47,622 nt of DNA. Source: JBNKWA01 sp050299555 (GTDB taxonomy: Bacteria; Pseudomonadota; Alphaproteobacteria; Rhodobacterales; Rhodobacteraceae). The position numbers and the translations under genes were made by a program. Below the pieces are notes generated by a model, which saw only the letters and a program-made list of their open reading frames with translations, did not search any database and was not told the origin of the DNA. Where the stretch lies: contig JBNKWA010000051.1 of assembly GCA_050299555.1 (NCBI GenBank), positions 1 through 47,622 on the forward strand, written 5' to 3'. Positions 9,601 to 16,532 of the stretch are shown piece by piece. Every line of letters begins with the position of its first letter. Within the stretch, counting starts at the first letter, position 1.

Positions 9601-9780
9601 AAGGCGGTTGGCAAGCTTGAGGGCGACGCCAAGGGGTTGCGGGCCAAGCTGTCCAACGAGAAGTTCGTCAAGAATGCCCCCGAGGAGGTGGTCGAGGAAA
9701 GCCGCGAGCGGCTGGAGGCGGTCGAGGAGGAGCTTGCCAAGCTCGCCCAGGCCGAGGCGCGGCTGCGCGAGATTGCCTGA
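6655..9780 (+). CDS. valS: Valyl-tRNA synthetase
   Basis: ValS charges tRNA-Val and edits mischarged threonine. The 1041-residue protein has the class I signatures: the HIGH-like HMGH at residues 53-56 within PPNVTGNLHMGHAFNN, and KMSKS at 686-690. The CP1 editing domain includes SIATTRPETMLGDGAVAVHP. A C-terminal coiled coil (about 960-1041, EERARLKKAVGKLEG onward) matches the tRNA-binding arm of bacterial ValS. The protein is long for the family: between the WWGHRVPVWYGF motif (about 500) and DPDVLDTWFSSGLWP (about 606) lies a roughly 100-residue stretch where shorter ValS enzymes have about 30. The second ATG at 6661 is an alternative start. The gene stands alone with its own upstream divergent spacer. 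Confidence 0.97.
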   Translation: MAMEKTFDAAAAEPRIGAAWEAAGAFRAGANAGPDAETYCIVIPPPNVTGNLHMGHAFNNTLQDILVRWHRMRGFDTLWQPGTDHAGIATQMVVERELQKSNRRRTDMSRDEFVDLVWEQKRKSRGNIRSQLERLGASCDWDREAFTMSGAPGAPRGEQGNFHDAVIKAFVDFYRKGLIHRGKRLVNWDPYFETAISDLEVENVEVDGHMWHFKYPLEGGQTYEYVEKDADGNVTFRETRDYISIATTRPETMLGDGAVAVHPSDERYAPIVGKLCEIPVGPKEYRRLIPIITDEYPDPDFGSGAVKITGAHDFNDYAVAKRNDIPCYRLMDTKGAMRVDGDPYAVAASVALSVARGERTLDEAEADEINLVPDDLRGLDRFAARKRVIEQITAEGLAVMVPGEPDDSDGNVCFDGGMVPFVEAKKIMQPFGDRSKVVIEPMLTDQWFVDAERLAGPALQAVRDGRTRILPESHEKIYFQWLENIEPWCISRQLWWGHRVPVWYGFELAAPGFHDDEDDGALDEVELLRLLNENLVNFGRRHRCAADFAGVVEQFADDIAGLPMPINHARVVEVADRHAAVERFAQSLADYNLSQDPTHIVYPVWRDPDVLDTWFSSGLWPIGTLGWPDDTSELSHYFPTSVLITGFDIIFFWVARMMMMQLELVNEVPFSDVYVHALVRDEKGKKMSKSLGNVLDPLELIDEYGADAVRFTLTSMAAMGRDLKLSRDRIAGYRNFTNKLWQAARFAEMNEAYVGGAPAGIPNAAATANRWIIGETARIRETVDAALTAYRFNDAANALYAHVWGRVCDWYIEFAKPLLQSDDAGLVAETRATLAFALDQCLILLHPFMPFVTEELWGALAPRSKMLVHADWPEFGPDVGNAASDAEMGWVIGLIDAIRSTRAELRVPAGAKVELIALGLDKRAQEAFDRNRALIERLARIGAFASAEAAPKGAVTIPVEGGTFCLPLADIIDIAEERARLKKAVGKLEGDAKGLRAKLSNEKFVKNAPEEVVEESRERLEAVEEELAKLAQAEARLREIA

Positions 9781-9831
9781 CCTGCCGTCACGGGCGGCCG
9801 CAGGTCGGAAAACAGTGGAAGGGACGACGCC

Positions 9832-10626
9832 ATGCGGATGCCTCTGATTGGGCTCGGCACAGGCCCCTTGCGCGGAGAGGTTGCCGAACGCACCATCCCC
9901 GAGGCGCTGGCGATGGGGTATCGCCATCTCGACACCGCGCAGATGTACGGCAACGAGCTTGAGGTCGGCAAAGGCCTGCGCGTGTCCGGGGTGGCACGGG
10001 ACCAAGTGTTCCTGGTCACCAAGGTGCATCAGGATCGTTTCGCCGATGGCACGGCCCTGGACAGTGCCAAGGCCAGCTGCGAGCGACTGGGCGTCGAGGC
10101 GGCGGACCTGATCCTCTGTCACTGGCCGCCGCGGACCGTGGCGGTGGAGGCGGTTGCCGACACCCTGGCCGCGATTCGCGATGCCGGGCTGGCAAGCGCC
10201 GTCGGCATCTCGAACTTCAACGTCTCGCAGATGCGGGCAGCGGCCGCGCGAACGCCGGTTCTGACCAACCAGGTGGAGTTCCACCCGCTGATCGACCAGA
10301 CCCGGCTCAAGGCGGCGGCAGACGCGCTCGGGATCGGGCTGACCGCCTACATGCCGCTGGCCCGCGGGCGCCTTCTGGACCAGCCAGCGCTGCAGCGGGT
10401 CGCCACCCGGCTCGGGCGAACGCCAGGGCAGGTGGCGCTCAGATGGATCGTCCAGCAGGGGGTTGCGGCGATTCCCGGCTCCACCAGGACGGTGAACCTG
10501 AAGGCCAATCTTGCGGTGCTGGACTTCAGCCTCTCGGACGCGGATATGGCCGAGATGACCGCGATGACCGCCGCCAACCAACGCTTCTGCCGGGTCGCCG
10601 ACTGGGAGCCGGACTGGGATGGATAG
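9832..10626 (+). CDS. Aldo/keto reductase
   Basis: This is a 264-residue NADPH-dependent reductase of aldehydes or ketones, a soluble TIM barrel. The catalytic tetrad is visible: D34 and Y39 in YRHLDTAQMYG, K64 in FLVTKVHQD and H97 in LILCHWPP. The cofactor-binding end (IPGSTRTVNLKANL) is also present. Its length and short N-terminus fit the 2,5-diketo-D-gluconate reductase-like branch, but the substrate cannot be read from sequence. AAGGGA about 9 nt ahead of the ATG is a good ribosome binding site. The last codons overlap the start of the next gene by 8 nt, so it heads a three-gene operon with an aminotransferase and an AllA-like lyase. Confidence 0.92.
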   Translation: MRMPLIGLGTGPLRGEVAERTIPEALAMGYRHLDTAQMYGNELEVGKGLRVSGVARDQVFLVTKVHQDRFADGTALDSAKASCERLGVEAADLILCHWPPRTVAVEAVADTLAAIRDAGLASAVGISNFNVSQMRAAAARTPVLTNQVEFHPLIDQTRLKAAADALGIGLTAYMPLARGRLLDQPALQRVATRLGRTPGQVALRWIVQQGVAAIPGSTRTVNLKANLAVLDFSLSDADMAEMTAMTAANQRFCRVADWEPDWDG

Positions 10627-11749
10627 GCCCGCGCCGGGTCCGCGCTTCACGGGTGTGGTGGCAGGCCTGCCGGCCAGCGTGCCCTTCGTCGGCCCCGAGG
10701 CGCAGGAGCGTCAGATGGGGCGGGCCTTCACGGCCCGGATCGGTGCCAATGAAAGCGTGTTTGGTCCGTCGCCCGAGGCCATTGCGGCGATGCGCGCCGC
10801 GGCCGCCGAAGTGTGGAAATACGGCGACCCGGACAACCACGACCTGAAGCTGGCCCTTGCGGAGCTTCATGGCGTTGCACCGGGCAACATCGTGGTGGGC
10901 GAGGGGATCGATGCGCTGCTCGGCCTGCTGGTCCGGCTTCTGGTCGAGCCCGGCGCCACGGTGGTTACCTCGGCCGGCGCCTACCCCACCTTCAACTTCC
11001 ACGTCGCCGGTTTCGGCGGCCGCGTTGAGGCCGTGCCCTATCGCGATGATGCCGAGGATGGCTCGGCCCTGATGGCCCGGGCCCGCGAGACCGACGCGGC
11101 GCTGATCTACATGGCCAACCCGGACAACCCCATGGGCTCGTGGCTCGATGCCGACGCCACGGCCGCCGTGATCGCGGCGGTGCCCGCCGGCGCCGTGCTC
11201 TGCCTCGACGAGGCTTATGGCGAGTTTGCACCCGAGGGCACGCTGCCGCCTCTCGACATCGGCGATACCCGGGTGATCCGCATGCGCACCTTCTCCAAGG
11301 CATACGGAATGGCGGGCGCCCGCATCGGCTATGCCATCGGGCACGCCGGACTGATCGGGGCCTTCGACAAGGTCAGGAACCATTTCGGCGTCAACCGGAT
11401 CGCGCAGGCCGGCGCGCTGGCGGCGCTGGCGGACAGCGCCTGGCTGGCCGAGGTGTGCGAACGGGTGGCCGGCGCCAAGGCGCGGATCGCGGCGATCGCC
11501 CGCGACAACGGGCTCGCGCCGCTGCCCTCGGCCACCAACTTCGTCACCATCGACTGCGGCCGCGGCGAGGATTTCGCCAGGGCGCTCGTTGCGGCCCTCG
11601 GGGCGCGCGGGGTCTTCGTGCGCATGCCCTTCGTGGCGCCGCAGTCGCGCTGCATCCGGGTGACGGCAGGAACCGGGCCGGACCTCGATGCCTTTGCCGC
11701 CGCCTTGCCATCGGCGCTGGCAGAAACACGGGCGGGGGCGGTGGGGTGA
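10619..11749 (+). CDS. PLP-dependent class I/II aminotransferase, HisC-like
   Basis: This is a 376-residue fold-type I aminotransferase. The substrate-binding arm ARIGANESVFGPSP, the YGDPDNHDLK segment, ANPDNPMGS, LDEAYGEFA and the Schiff-base lysine K227 in MRTFSKAYGMAGARIGY are all in place, and so is the C-terminal arginine region (SRCIRVTAGT). This layout is that of histidinol-phosphate aminotransferase and its second-copy paralogues, which often act on aromatic amino acids. Given its place between an aldo/keto reductase and an AllA-like lyase, it need not be the biosynthetic HisC. It overlaps the gene before by 8 nt and the gene after by 4 nt, so translation is coupled. Confidence 0.9.
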   Translation: MDRPAPGPRFTGVVAGLPASVPFVGPEAQERQMGRAFTARIGANESVFGPSPEAIAAMRAAAAEVWKYGDPDNHDLKLALAELHGVAPGNIVVGEGIDALLGLLVRLLVEPGATVVTSAGAYPTFNFHVAGFGGRVEAVPYRDDAEDGSALMARARETDAALIYMANPDNPMGSWLDADATAAVIAAVPAGAVLCLDEAYGEFAPEGTLPPLDIGDTRVIRMRTFSKAYGMAGARIGYAIGHAGLIGAFDKVRNHFGVNRIAQAGALAALADSAWLAEVCERVAGAKARIAAIARDNGLAPLPSATNFVTIDCGRGEDFARALVAALGARGVFVRMPFVAPQSRCIRVTAGTGPDLDAFAAALPSALAETRAGAVG

Positions 11750-12204
11750 TCGTCGCCGAGCCGCTGACGGTGGATGCTTTTGCCCCCTTCGGGCAGGTGA
11801 TCGAGGCCGATCCCGCCACCGCGCGCGAGATCAATCAGGGTTTCACCACCCGTTTCCACGCGCTTGCCTGCGTCGTGAGCGACGCGGGCGTGATGCTGTC
11901 GATCTTTCGCGGCCGGCCGCGACCTCTTGAGATCGCCATGCTGGAGCGGCATCCCTTTGGCAGCCAGGCCTTCATGCCGCTGGGGTCGCGCGACTGGCTG
12001 GTGGTGGTGGCCGAGCGTCCGGACCCGTCGGCGCTCCGGGCCTTCCGGGCCCGAGGCGATCAGGGCGTGCAGTACGCAAGCGGCGTCTGGCACCATCCGC
12101 TCCTGGTGCTGGGCGCGCCCCAGGACTTTCTGGTGGTGGACCGCGACGGGCCGGGCCCGAACCTCGAGGAAGTGGCGTTCGCGCCGGTACCCCTGGACCT
12201 CTGA
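11746..12204 (+). CDS. allA: Ureidoglycolate lyase (AllA-like)
   Basis: AllA cleaves ureidoglycolate to glyoxylate and urea in purine/allantoin breakdown; it is a small cupin-fold homodimer. The 152-residue product carries the family features: EPLTVDAFAPFGQVIEA at the N-terminus, the METAL-free cupin run LEIAMLERHPFGSQAFMPLG, and YASGVWHHPLLVLG with the conserved histidines. It ends shortly after FLVVDRDG. The start is a GTG at 11746 that overlaps the preceding stop (GTGA). No other allantoin genes are visible, although an orphan xanthine-dehydrogenase-family subunit lies 6 kb away. Relatives of this family sometimes have other roles, so the reaction is family-based inference. Confidence 0.85.
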   Translation: MIVAEPLTVDAFAPFGQVIEADPATAREINQGFTTRFHALACVVSDAGVMLSIFRGRPRPLEIAMLERHPFGSQAFMPLGSRDWLVVVAERPDPSALRAFRARGDQGVQYASGVWHHPLLVLGAPQDFLVVDRDGPGPNLEEVAFAPVPLDL

Positions 12205-12317
12205 GCCGGGGCGGCGCCGGCCGGGGGCATCGAACCCCGGGCCGTCGCCCTGGGGTCGCACTGCCGGCACCGGTCGGGCGTTGTGCCGATGCCGCGCTTG
12301 CGGCTATTGTCCCGGGC

Positions 12318-12515
12318 ATGAGCGACAACAGCAGAATGCCGGTCGACCGGCGCGAGGCGTTGCTGGTGATCGGCGGCAGCGCGGCGATGGCGGCGGGGGT
12401 GACACCGCCGCCGGCCACGGTCTGGCCGGCGCCCGGCACGGTGACACTGAGCTTCGCCGTGGCCGCCACCACCCCGGGTGGGGTACCGGCGGCGCCCAAC
12501 ACGCCCGTCGGCTGA
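12318..12515 (+). CDS. Possible small hypothetical protein with Tat-like N-terminus
   Basis: This is a 65-codon open frame in the 318-nt gap between the AllA-like gene and the convergent carnitine dehydrogenase gene. The product has RREALLVIGGSAAMAAG near its start, which looks like a short twin-arginine or secretory signal, followed by a Pro/Ala/Thr-rich tail and no recognisable domain. No convincing Shine-Dalgarno precedes the ATG, and the high GC content makes chance frames common. I list it because nothing else explains this gap and the N-terminus is suggestive. It may well not be a gene. Confidence 0.25.
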   Translation: MSDNSRMPVDRREALLVIGGSAAMAAGVTPPPATVWPAPGTVTLSFAVAATTPGGVPAAPNTPVG

Positions 12516-12522
12516 AGCCTGG

Positions 12523-13989
12523 CTAGGTCTTCTGCCCCACGGCGCGGCCGGCGCCCTCGGGCAACGGCAGGCCCGCCTGTGCCGCCGCGATCCCGGCCAG
12601 CCTTGCCGCCACCTCCGGTCCCGGCTCGCAGGTCGCCCGGGTCGCGAGGTCCACATGCAGGAGCATGTGCTCGCCGGTCGCCAGAAGCCGCCCGTCGGCG
12701 TGCCGCAGCCAATGGAAAAGCCGCAGCCGCTTGCCCCCGGCCTCCAGTACCTGGGTCGTGGCCACAATGGGCTCCAGCGCCCGCACCTCGTCGACATGGC
12801 GAATATGGGTCTCGACGGTGAAAAGCGACTTGCCCGCGGCGATATAGGCGTCGTCGATCCCGGCCATGCGCATGAAGGCGTCGGTCGCATCCGCGAAGCA
12901 CTGCAGATAGCGCGCCTCGTTCATGTGGTTGTTGTAGTCGGTCCAGTCCGGCGGCACCTGCCGCTGCATGGTCGGTATCGGCCGGGAGAAATCCGCCGGC
13001 GGCTTCACTGCCCCGTGGTCGAACAGCCGCCGCTCGTAGTCGGCCAGAAGCCTGCCCGCGCCCCAGTCGTTCGCCTTCAGTGCCTGCAGGATGGCGATCA
13101 GGTTGTCGTCGCGGATACGCTCCAGCTCGCGGATCGGCACGCGCCCCGACTGGGCATCCGACTGCCCGGCGATCATTTCCACCAGAGCGTCGTCGAGTTC
13201 GGGCACCTCGGTCAGCCTGGTCCACGGCCATTTCAGGCAGGGCCCGAACTGAGCAAGGAAATGCCGCATCCCGGCTTCGCCGCCGGCAACCCGGTAGGTC
13301 TCGAAGATACCCATCTGGGCAAACCGCAGACCGAAACCGAAGCGGATGATGTCGTCGAGCTCTCCGGTGGTGCAGATGCCGTCGCGGACAAGCCACAGGC
13401 TCTCGCGCCACATTGCCTCGAGCAGCCGGTCGGCGACGAAGGCGTCGATTTCGCGCCGCACGAGGATCGGCTTCATTCCGATCCGCCGGTAGAGATCCAT
13501 TGCCCGGGCAACCGCCGCCTCTGACGTGGCCCCGCCGGCGACGACCTCGACCACCGGCAGCAGGTAGACCGGGTTGAACGGATGCGCCACGACAAGCCGC
13601 CCGGGATGGCGCATGCCGGCCTGCAACTCGCTGGGCCTGATCCCGGATGTCGACGATGCAATCAGCGCCTCGGGTGCGGCCGCCGCCTCGACCTCGGCAT
13701 AGACCCTGCGCTTGAGCTCCAGCCGCTCCGGCACCGCCTCGACGATCAGTTCCGCCCCCGCCGCCGCCTCGGTGATCGAAGCGGCAAGTGTCACCGTACC
13801 CTTCGTTGGGCGCGCTGCCATGGTCAGCCTTGCATAGGCGCGCTCGGCGTTTGCCAGAACCGCATCGAGCTTGGCCTGCGCATCCGGCGCCGGATCGAAC
13901 AGCGCCACGTCGATCCCGTTCTCGATCAGCCGCGCCACCCAGCCGGCGCCGATCACCCCGCCGCCGATGACGGCCGCCTTTTCGATCAT
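12523..13989 (-). CDS. lcdH: L-carnitine dehydrogenase fused to a hotdog thioesterase
   Basis: This 488-residue two-domain enzyme begins with an NAD-binding GGGVIGAGW motif at residues 9-17 and a 3-hydroxyacyl-CoA-dehydrogenase-type fold to about residue 320 (STSGIRPSEL, then VAHPFNPVYLLPVVEVV). The C-terminal part from about 345 is a 4HBT hotdog thioesterase, with DWTDYNNHMNEARYL as its active-site region. This architecture is known for L-carnitine dehydrogenases, where the second domain is thought to hydrolyse betainyl-CoA. The dehydrogenase oxidises carnitine to 3-dehydrocarnitine. A BKACE gene, which would convert dehydrocarnitine and acetyl-CoA to acetoacetate and betainyl-CoA, lies 0.6 kb upstream on the same strand, so one route to glycine betaine is nearly complete. 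Substrate assignment rests on family and context. Confidence 0.85.
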   Translation of the reverse strand: MIEKAAVIGGGVIGAGWVARLIENGIDVALFDPAPDAQAKLDAVLANAERAYARLTMAARPTKGTVTLAASITEAAAGAELIVEAVPERLELKRRVYAEVEAAAAPEALIASSTSGIRPSELQAGMRHPGRLVVAHPFNPVYLLPVVEVVAGGATSEAAVARAMDLYRRIGMKPILVRREIDAFVADRLLEAMWRESLWLVRDGICTTGELDDIIRFGFGLRFAQMGIFETYRVAGGEAGMRHFLAQFGPCLKWPWTRLTEVPELDDALVEMIAGQSDAQSGRVPIRELERIRDDNLIAILQALKANDWGAGRLLADYERRLFDHGAVKPPADFSRPIPTMQRQVPPDWTDYNNHMNEARYLQCFADATDAFMRMAGIDDAYIAAGKSLFTVETHIRHVDEVRALEPIVATTQVLEAGGKRLRLFHWLRHADGRLLATGEHMLLHVDLATRATCEPGPEVAARLAGIAAAQAGLPLPEGAGRAVGQKT

Positions 13990-14063
13990 GATGCCATTTC
14001 CGCAGCTTTCGGGTCGTGCCCCTGGCGTCGCCGGCGGTAGGCAGGGGCAAAAGGAGACACGCC

Positions 14064-14534
14064 ATGCAAATCGAATTCAATGGACTTCCCACGGAGACGG
14101 TCGCCGCCATCCGCGCCGGCCGCCGCGATGCCTATGGACGCCCGATCGAGGTACACCGCTCCGACGGCGACGTCTTTCCCTGCCGCCACTGCCTCGGTGC
14201 GGTGCCCGAGGGGCGGGACTATCTGATCCTCGCCTGGCGGCCGTTTGCCAGCGACAACCCCTATGCCGAGACCGGGCCGATCTTTCTTTGTGCCGACGAC
14301 TGCCCGGCGCATGAGCCGTCGGACCGGGTGCCGGCGATCCTGCGCTCGCCCACCTATATCGTGCGCGCCTACGACCGGGACGAGCGGATCATCTACGGCA
14401 CCGGCGGCGTCGTGCCCACCGCGGGCATCGCAGATCGCGCCCGGGCGCTGCTGGCGGACCCCGATGTGGCCTTCGTCGATGTCAGGAGCGCCGCCAACAA
14501 CTGCTTCCAGTGCCGCGCCACGCGGCTGGACTGA
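14064..14534 (+). CDS. DUF1203 family protein
   Basis: This is a 156-residue cytosolic protein of the DUF1203 family, function unknown. Recognisable parts are the N-terminal AYGRPIEVHRSDGDVFPCRH, the two-cysteine CRHC (about residue 37), GPIFLCADDC (about 75) and NCFQCR near the end, so six cysteines lie in paired positions and a metal site is possible. The ATG at 14064 has AAGGAG 8 nt upstream, which decides the start over an in-frame ATG 16 codons earlier. It is divergent from the carnitine dehydrogenase gene (74 nt) and convergent with the BKACE gene (5 nt), so it sits inside the carnitine module on the opposite strand. Confidence 0.85.
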   Translation: MQIEFNGLPTETVAAIRAGRRDAYGRPIEVHRSDGDVFPCRHCLGAVPEGRDYLILAWRPFASDNPYAETGPIFLCADDCPAHEPSDRVPAILRSPTYIVRAYDRDERIIYGTGGVVPTAGIADRARALLADPDVAFVDVRSAANNCFQCRATRLD

Positions 14535-14539
14535 CCCCC

Positions 14540-15451
14540 TCACCGGCAAGGCTCCCGTTTTACCAGGCCGAGCTTCGCCCGCACCTCTGCGGGGCCGATC
14601 ACCCGCGCCCCGAGGCTTTCGATGATGGTCACGGCGCGTTCCACCAGCTGGGCGTTGGTCGCCAGGACGCCCTTGCCCAGCATCAGGTTGTCCTCGAGTC
14701 CGACCCGCACGTTGCCGCCCGCCAGAACCGAGGCGGCGACAAACGGCATCTGGTGCCGGCCGAGGCCAAAGGCCGAAAAGGTCCAGTCGTCGGGAACCGA
14801 GTTCACCATCGCGAGGAAGGTGGTCAGGTCGTCCGGTGCCCCCCAGGGCACGCCCATGCACAGCTGCACCAGCGCCGGGGCGTTCAGCACGCCTTCCCTG
14901 ACCAGCTCCCGGGCAAACCACAGATGTCCGGTATCGAAGGCCTCGATCTCGGGCTTCACCCCGAGCTCGGTCATCATCCCGCCCATGGCCCGCAGCATCC
15001 CCGGCGTGTTGGTCATCACGTAGTCGGCCTCGGCGAAGTTCATCGTGCCGCAATCGAGCGTGCAGATCTCGGGCAGGCAGGCCGCGATATGGGCCACCCG
15101 CTCCTCGGCCCCGGCCATGTCGGTGCCCTTGCCCGGCGGCAGCGGCGTCTCCACCCCGCCCAGAACCAGATCGCCGCCCATGCCGGCGGTCAGGTTCAGG
15201 ACCACGTCCACATCGGCCGCCCGGATGCGCTCGGTCACCTCTCGGTAAAGCGCCACGTCACGGCGCGGTGCACCGGTCTCGGGATCGCGCACATGGCAAT
15301 GCACGATGGCGGCGCCCGCCCTTGCGGCCGCGATGGCGCTGTCGGCGATCTGCCCCGGCGAGCGCGGCACATGCGGCGAGCGGTCCTGGGTGCCGCCCGA
15401 GCCGGTGACGGCGCAGGTAATGAACACCTCGCGGTTCATCTTCAGCGGCAT
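14540..15451 (-). CDS. Beta-keto acid cleavage enzyme (BKACE, DUF849)
   Basis: BKACE enzymes condense a beta-keto acid with acetyl-CoA, giving acetoacetate and a new acyl-CoA; they are zinc-dependent TIM barrels. The 303-residue protein starts with the typical REVFITCAVTG, has the zinc-binding HCH at H51 and H53 (VHCHVRDPETG), CTLDCGTMNF in mid-barrel and VGLEDNLMLGKG near the end, which supplies the third ligand. A GGGGGA about 7 nt ahead of the ATG at 15451 supports that start; an ATG four codons later is possible. Family members vary in keto-acid specificity. The nearby carnitine dehydrogenase-thioesterase fusion makes 3-dehydrocarnitine the likely substrate. Confidence 0.9.
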   Translation of the reverse strand: MPLKMNREVFITCAVTGSGGTQDRSPHVPRSPGQIADSAIAAARAGAAIVHCHVRDPETGAPRRDVALYREVTERIRAADVDVVLNLTAGMGGDLVLGGVETPLPPGKGTDMAGAEERVAHIAACLPEICTLDCGTMNFAEADYVMTNTPGMLRAMGGMMTELGVKPEIEAFDTGHLWFARELVREGVLNAPALVQLCMGVPWGAPDDLTTFLAMVNSVPDDWTFSAFGLGRHQMPFVAASVLAGGNVRVGLEDNLMLGKGVLATNAQLVERAVTIIESLGARVIGPAEVRAKLGLVKREPCR

Positions 15452-15548
15452 GCCCGTCCCCCTTGCTTTCGCCCCGCCCGCTGTCACGATAGCAACCATG
15501 CCCGGGGCCCGCCAGCGTGCCGGGGTGCGAACACGACGGGAGGAGCCG

Positions 15549-16316
15549 ATGCCAATCAGCCTCAGGGCCGCCGACCGGCGGCATAACATCGATGACCGCG
15601 CGGCCCGCGCAGAACTGGCCGCCGCCTTCCGCTGGACGGCGCGGCTGGACATGCACGAAGGCGTGGCGAACCACTTCTCGCTGGCGCTCGGCGAGGATGG
15701 CCGGCAGTTCCTGATGAATCCCAACCAGATGCACTTCGCCCTGATCCGGGCCTCGGATCTGTTGCTGATCGATGCCGACGACCCGGAGACGATGAGCCGC
15801 GCCGACGCGCCCGACCCCACCGCCTGGGGGCTGCACGGAGCGCTGCACCGCATGGTGCCCCATGCCCGCTGCGCCATGCACGTGCACTCGATCCACGCCA
15901 CCGTGCTGGCGAGCCTCGCCGACCCGACCCTGCCGCCCATCGACCAGAACACCGCCGCCTTCTTCAACCGCGTCGCGGTCGATCCGGACTATGGCGGGCT
16001 GGCCTTCGAGGAGGAGGCGGAGCGTGCCTGCGGCCATCTGCGCGACCCGTCGAGGAAGGTGCTGGTGATGGCCAATCACGGGGTGATGGTGGTCGGCGAC
16101 AGCGTGGCCGACACCTTCAACCGGCTCTACTATTTCGAGCGCGCCGCCGAGACCTATATCAAGGCGCTCTGGACCGGACGGCCGCTGAACCGGCTGTCGG
16201 ACGCGATCGCCGAGAAGACGGCGGCGGAGATGGAGGGCTATCCGGAAGCTGCCGGCAAGCACCTCACCGCGATCATGACGTTGCTCGACCGCGAGGGGGC
16301 GGACTTCCGCGACTGA
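15549..16316 (+). CDS. Class II aldolase/adducin family protein
   Basis: This is a 255-residue zinc-dependent aldolase-fold protein. The metal site is visible as HVHSIH (H111, H113, H116), and the later ANHGVMVVG supplies the third or fourth histidine. The N-terminal MHEGVANHFSLAL matches the family. It is slightly longer than L-fuculose-phosphate aldolase (about 215 residues) and closer to the uncharacterised 250-residue group common in Rhodobacterales. A GGGAGGAG stretch ahead of the ATG at 15549 fixes the start. It is divergent from the BKACE gene with 97 nt between starts, so the two may share a control region. Retro-aldol cleavage or decarboxylation of a hydroxy-acid is plausible; the substrate is unknown. 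Confidence 0.85.
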   Translation: MPISLRAADRRHNIDDRAARAELAAAFRWTARLDMHEGVANHFSLALGEDGRQFLMNPNQMHFALIRASDLLLIDADDPETMSRADAPDPTAWGLHGALHRMVPHARCAMHVHSIHATVLASLADPTLPPIDQNTAAFFNRVAVDPDYGGLAFEEEAERACGHLRDPSRKVLVMANHGVMVVGDSVADTFNRLYYFERAAETYIKALWTGRPLNRLSDAIAEKTAAEMEGYPEAAGKHLTAIMTLLDREGADFRD

Positions 16317-16532
16317 GGCGGCAGCGGAGCGGGCGGCGGCCGGAATGGGGGCTCCCGCCCTCCGTCGCCGCCAGCCTGCGGCTGGCGCGCTCCTGCGGTT
16401 TGGGCCCGGCCCGCGCGCCCGCGGCCCTTGCGGGGCCGCCCTGCGCGCGGGTCCCGCCAGCGGCGAGGTCCGGCGCCGGGCACGAACCCCGCCGACATCC
16501 GCTGTCGCCGATCGAGGCGGAAACGCCTCCGG

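Noticed and set aside
12060..12890. Minus-strand gene spanning the allA/lcdH gap
   Set aside because: The frame overlaps two well-supported genes and its translation is Arg/Pro/Cys-rich with no motif.
16514..16529. Intrinsic terminator for gnd
   Set aside because: The 6-bp GAGGCG-GAAA-CGCCTC hairpin has no following T-tract on either strand, so termination cannot be claimed.
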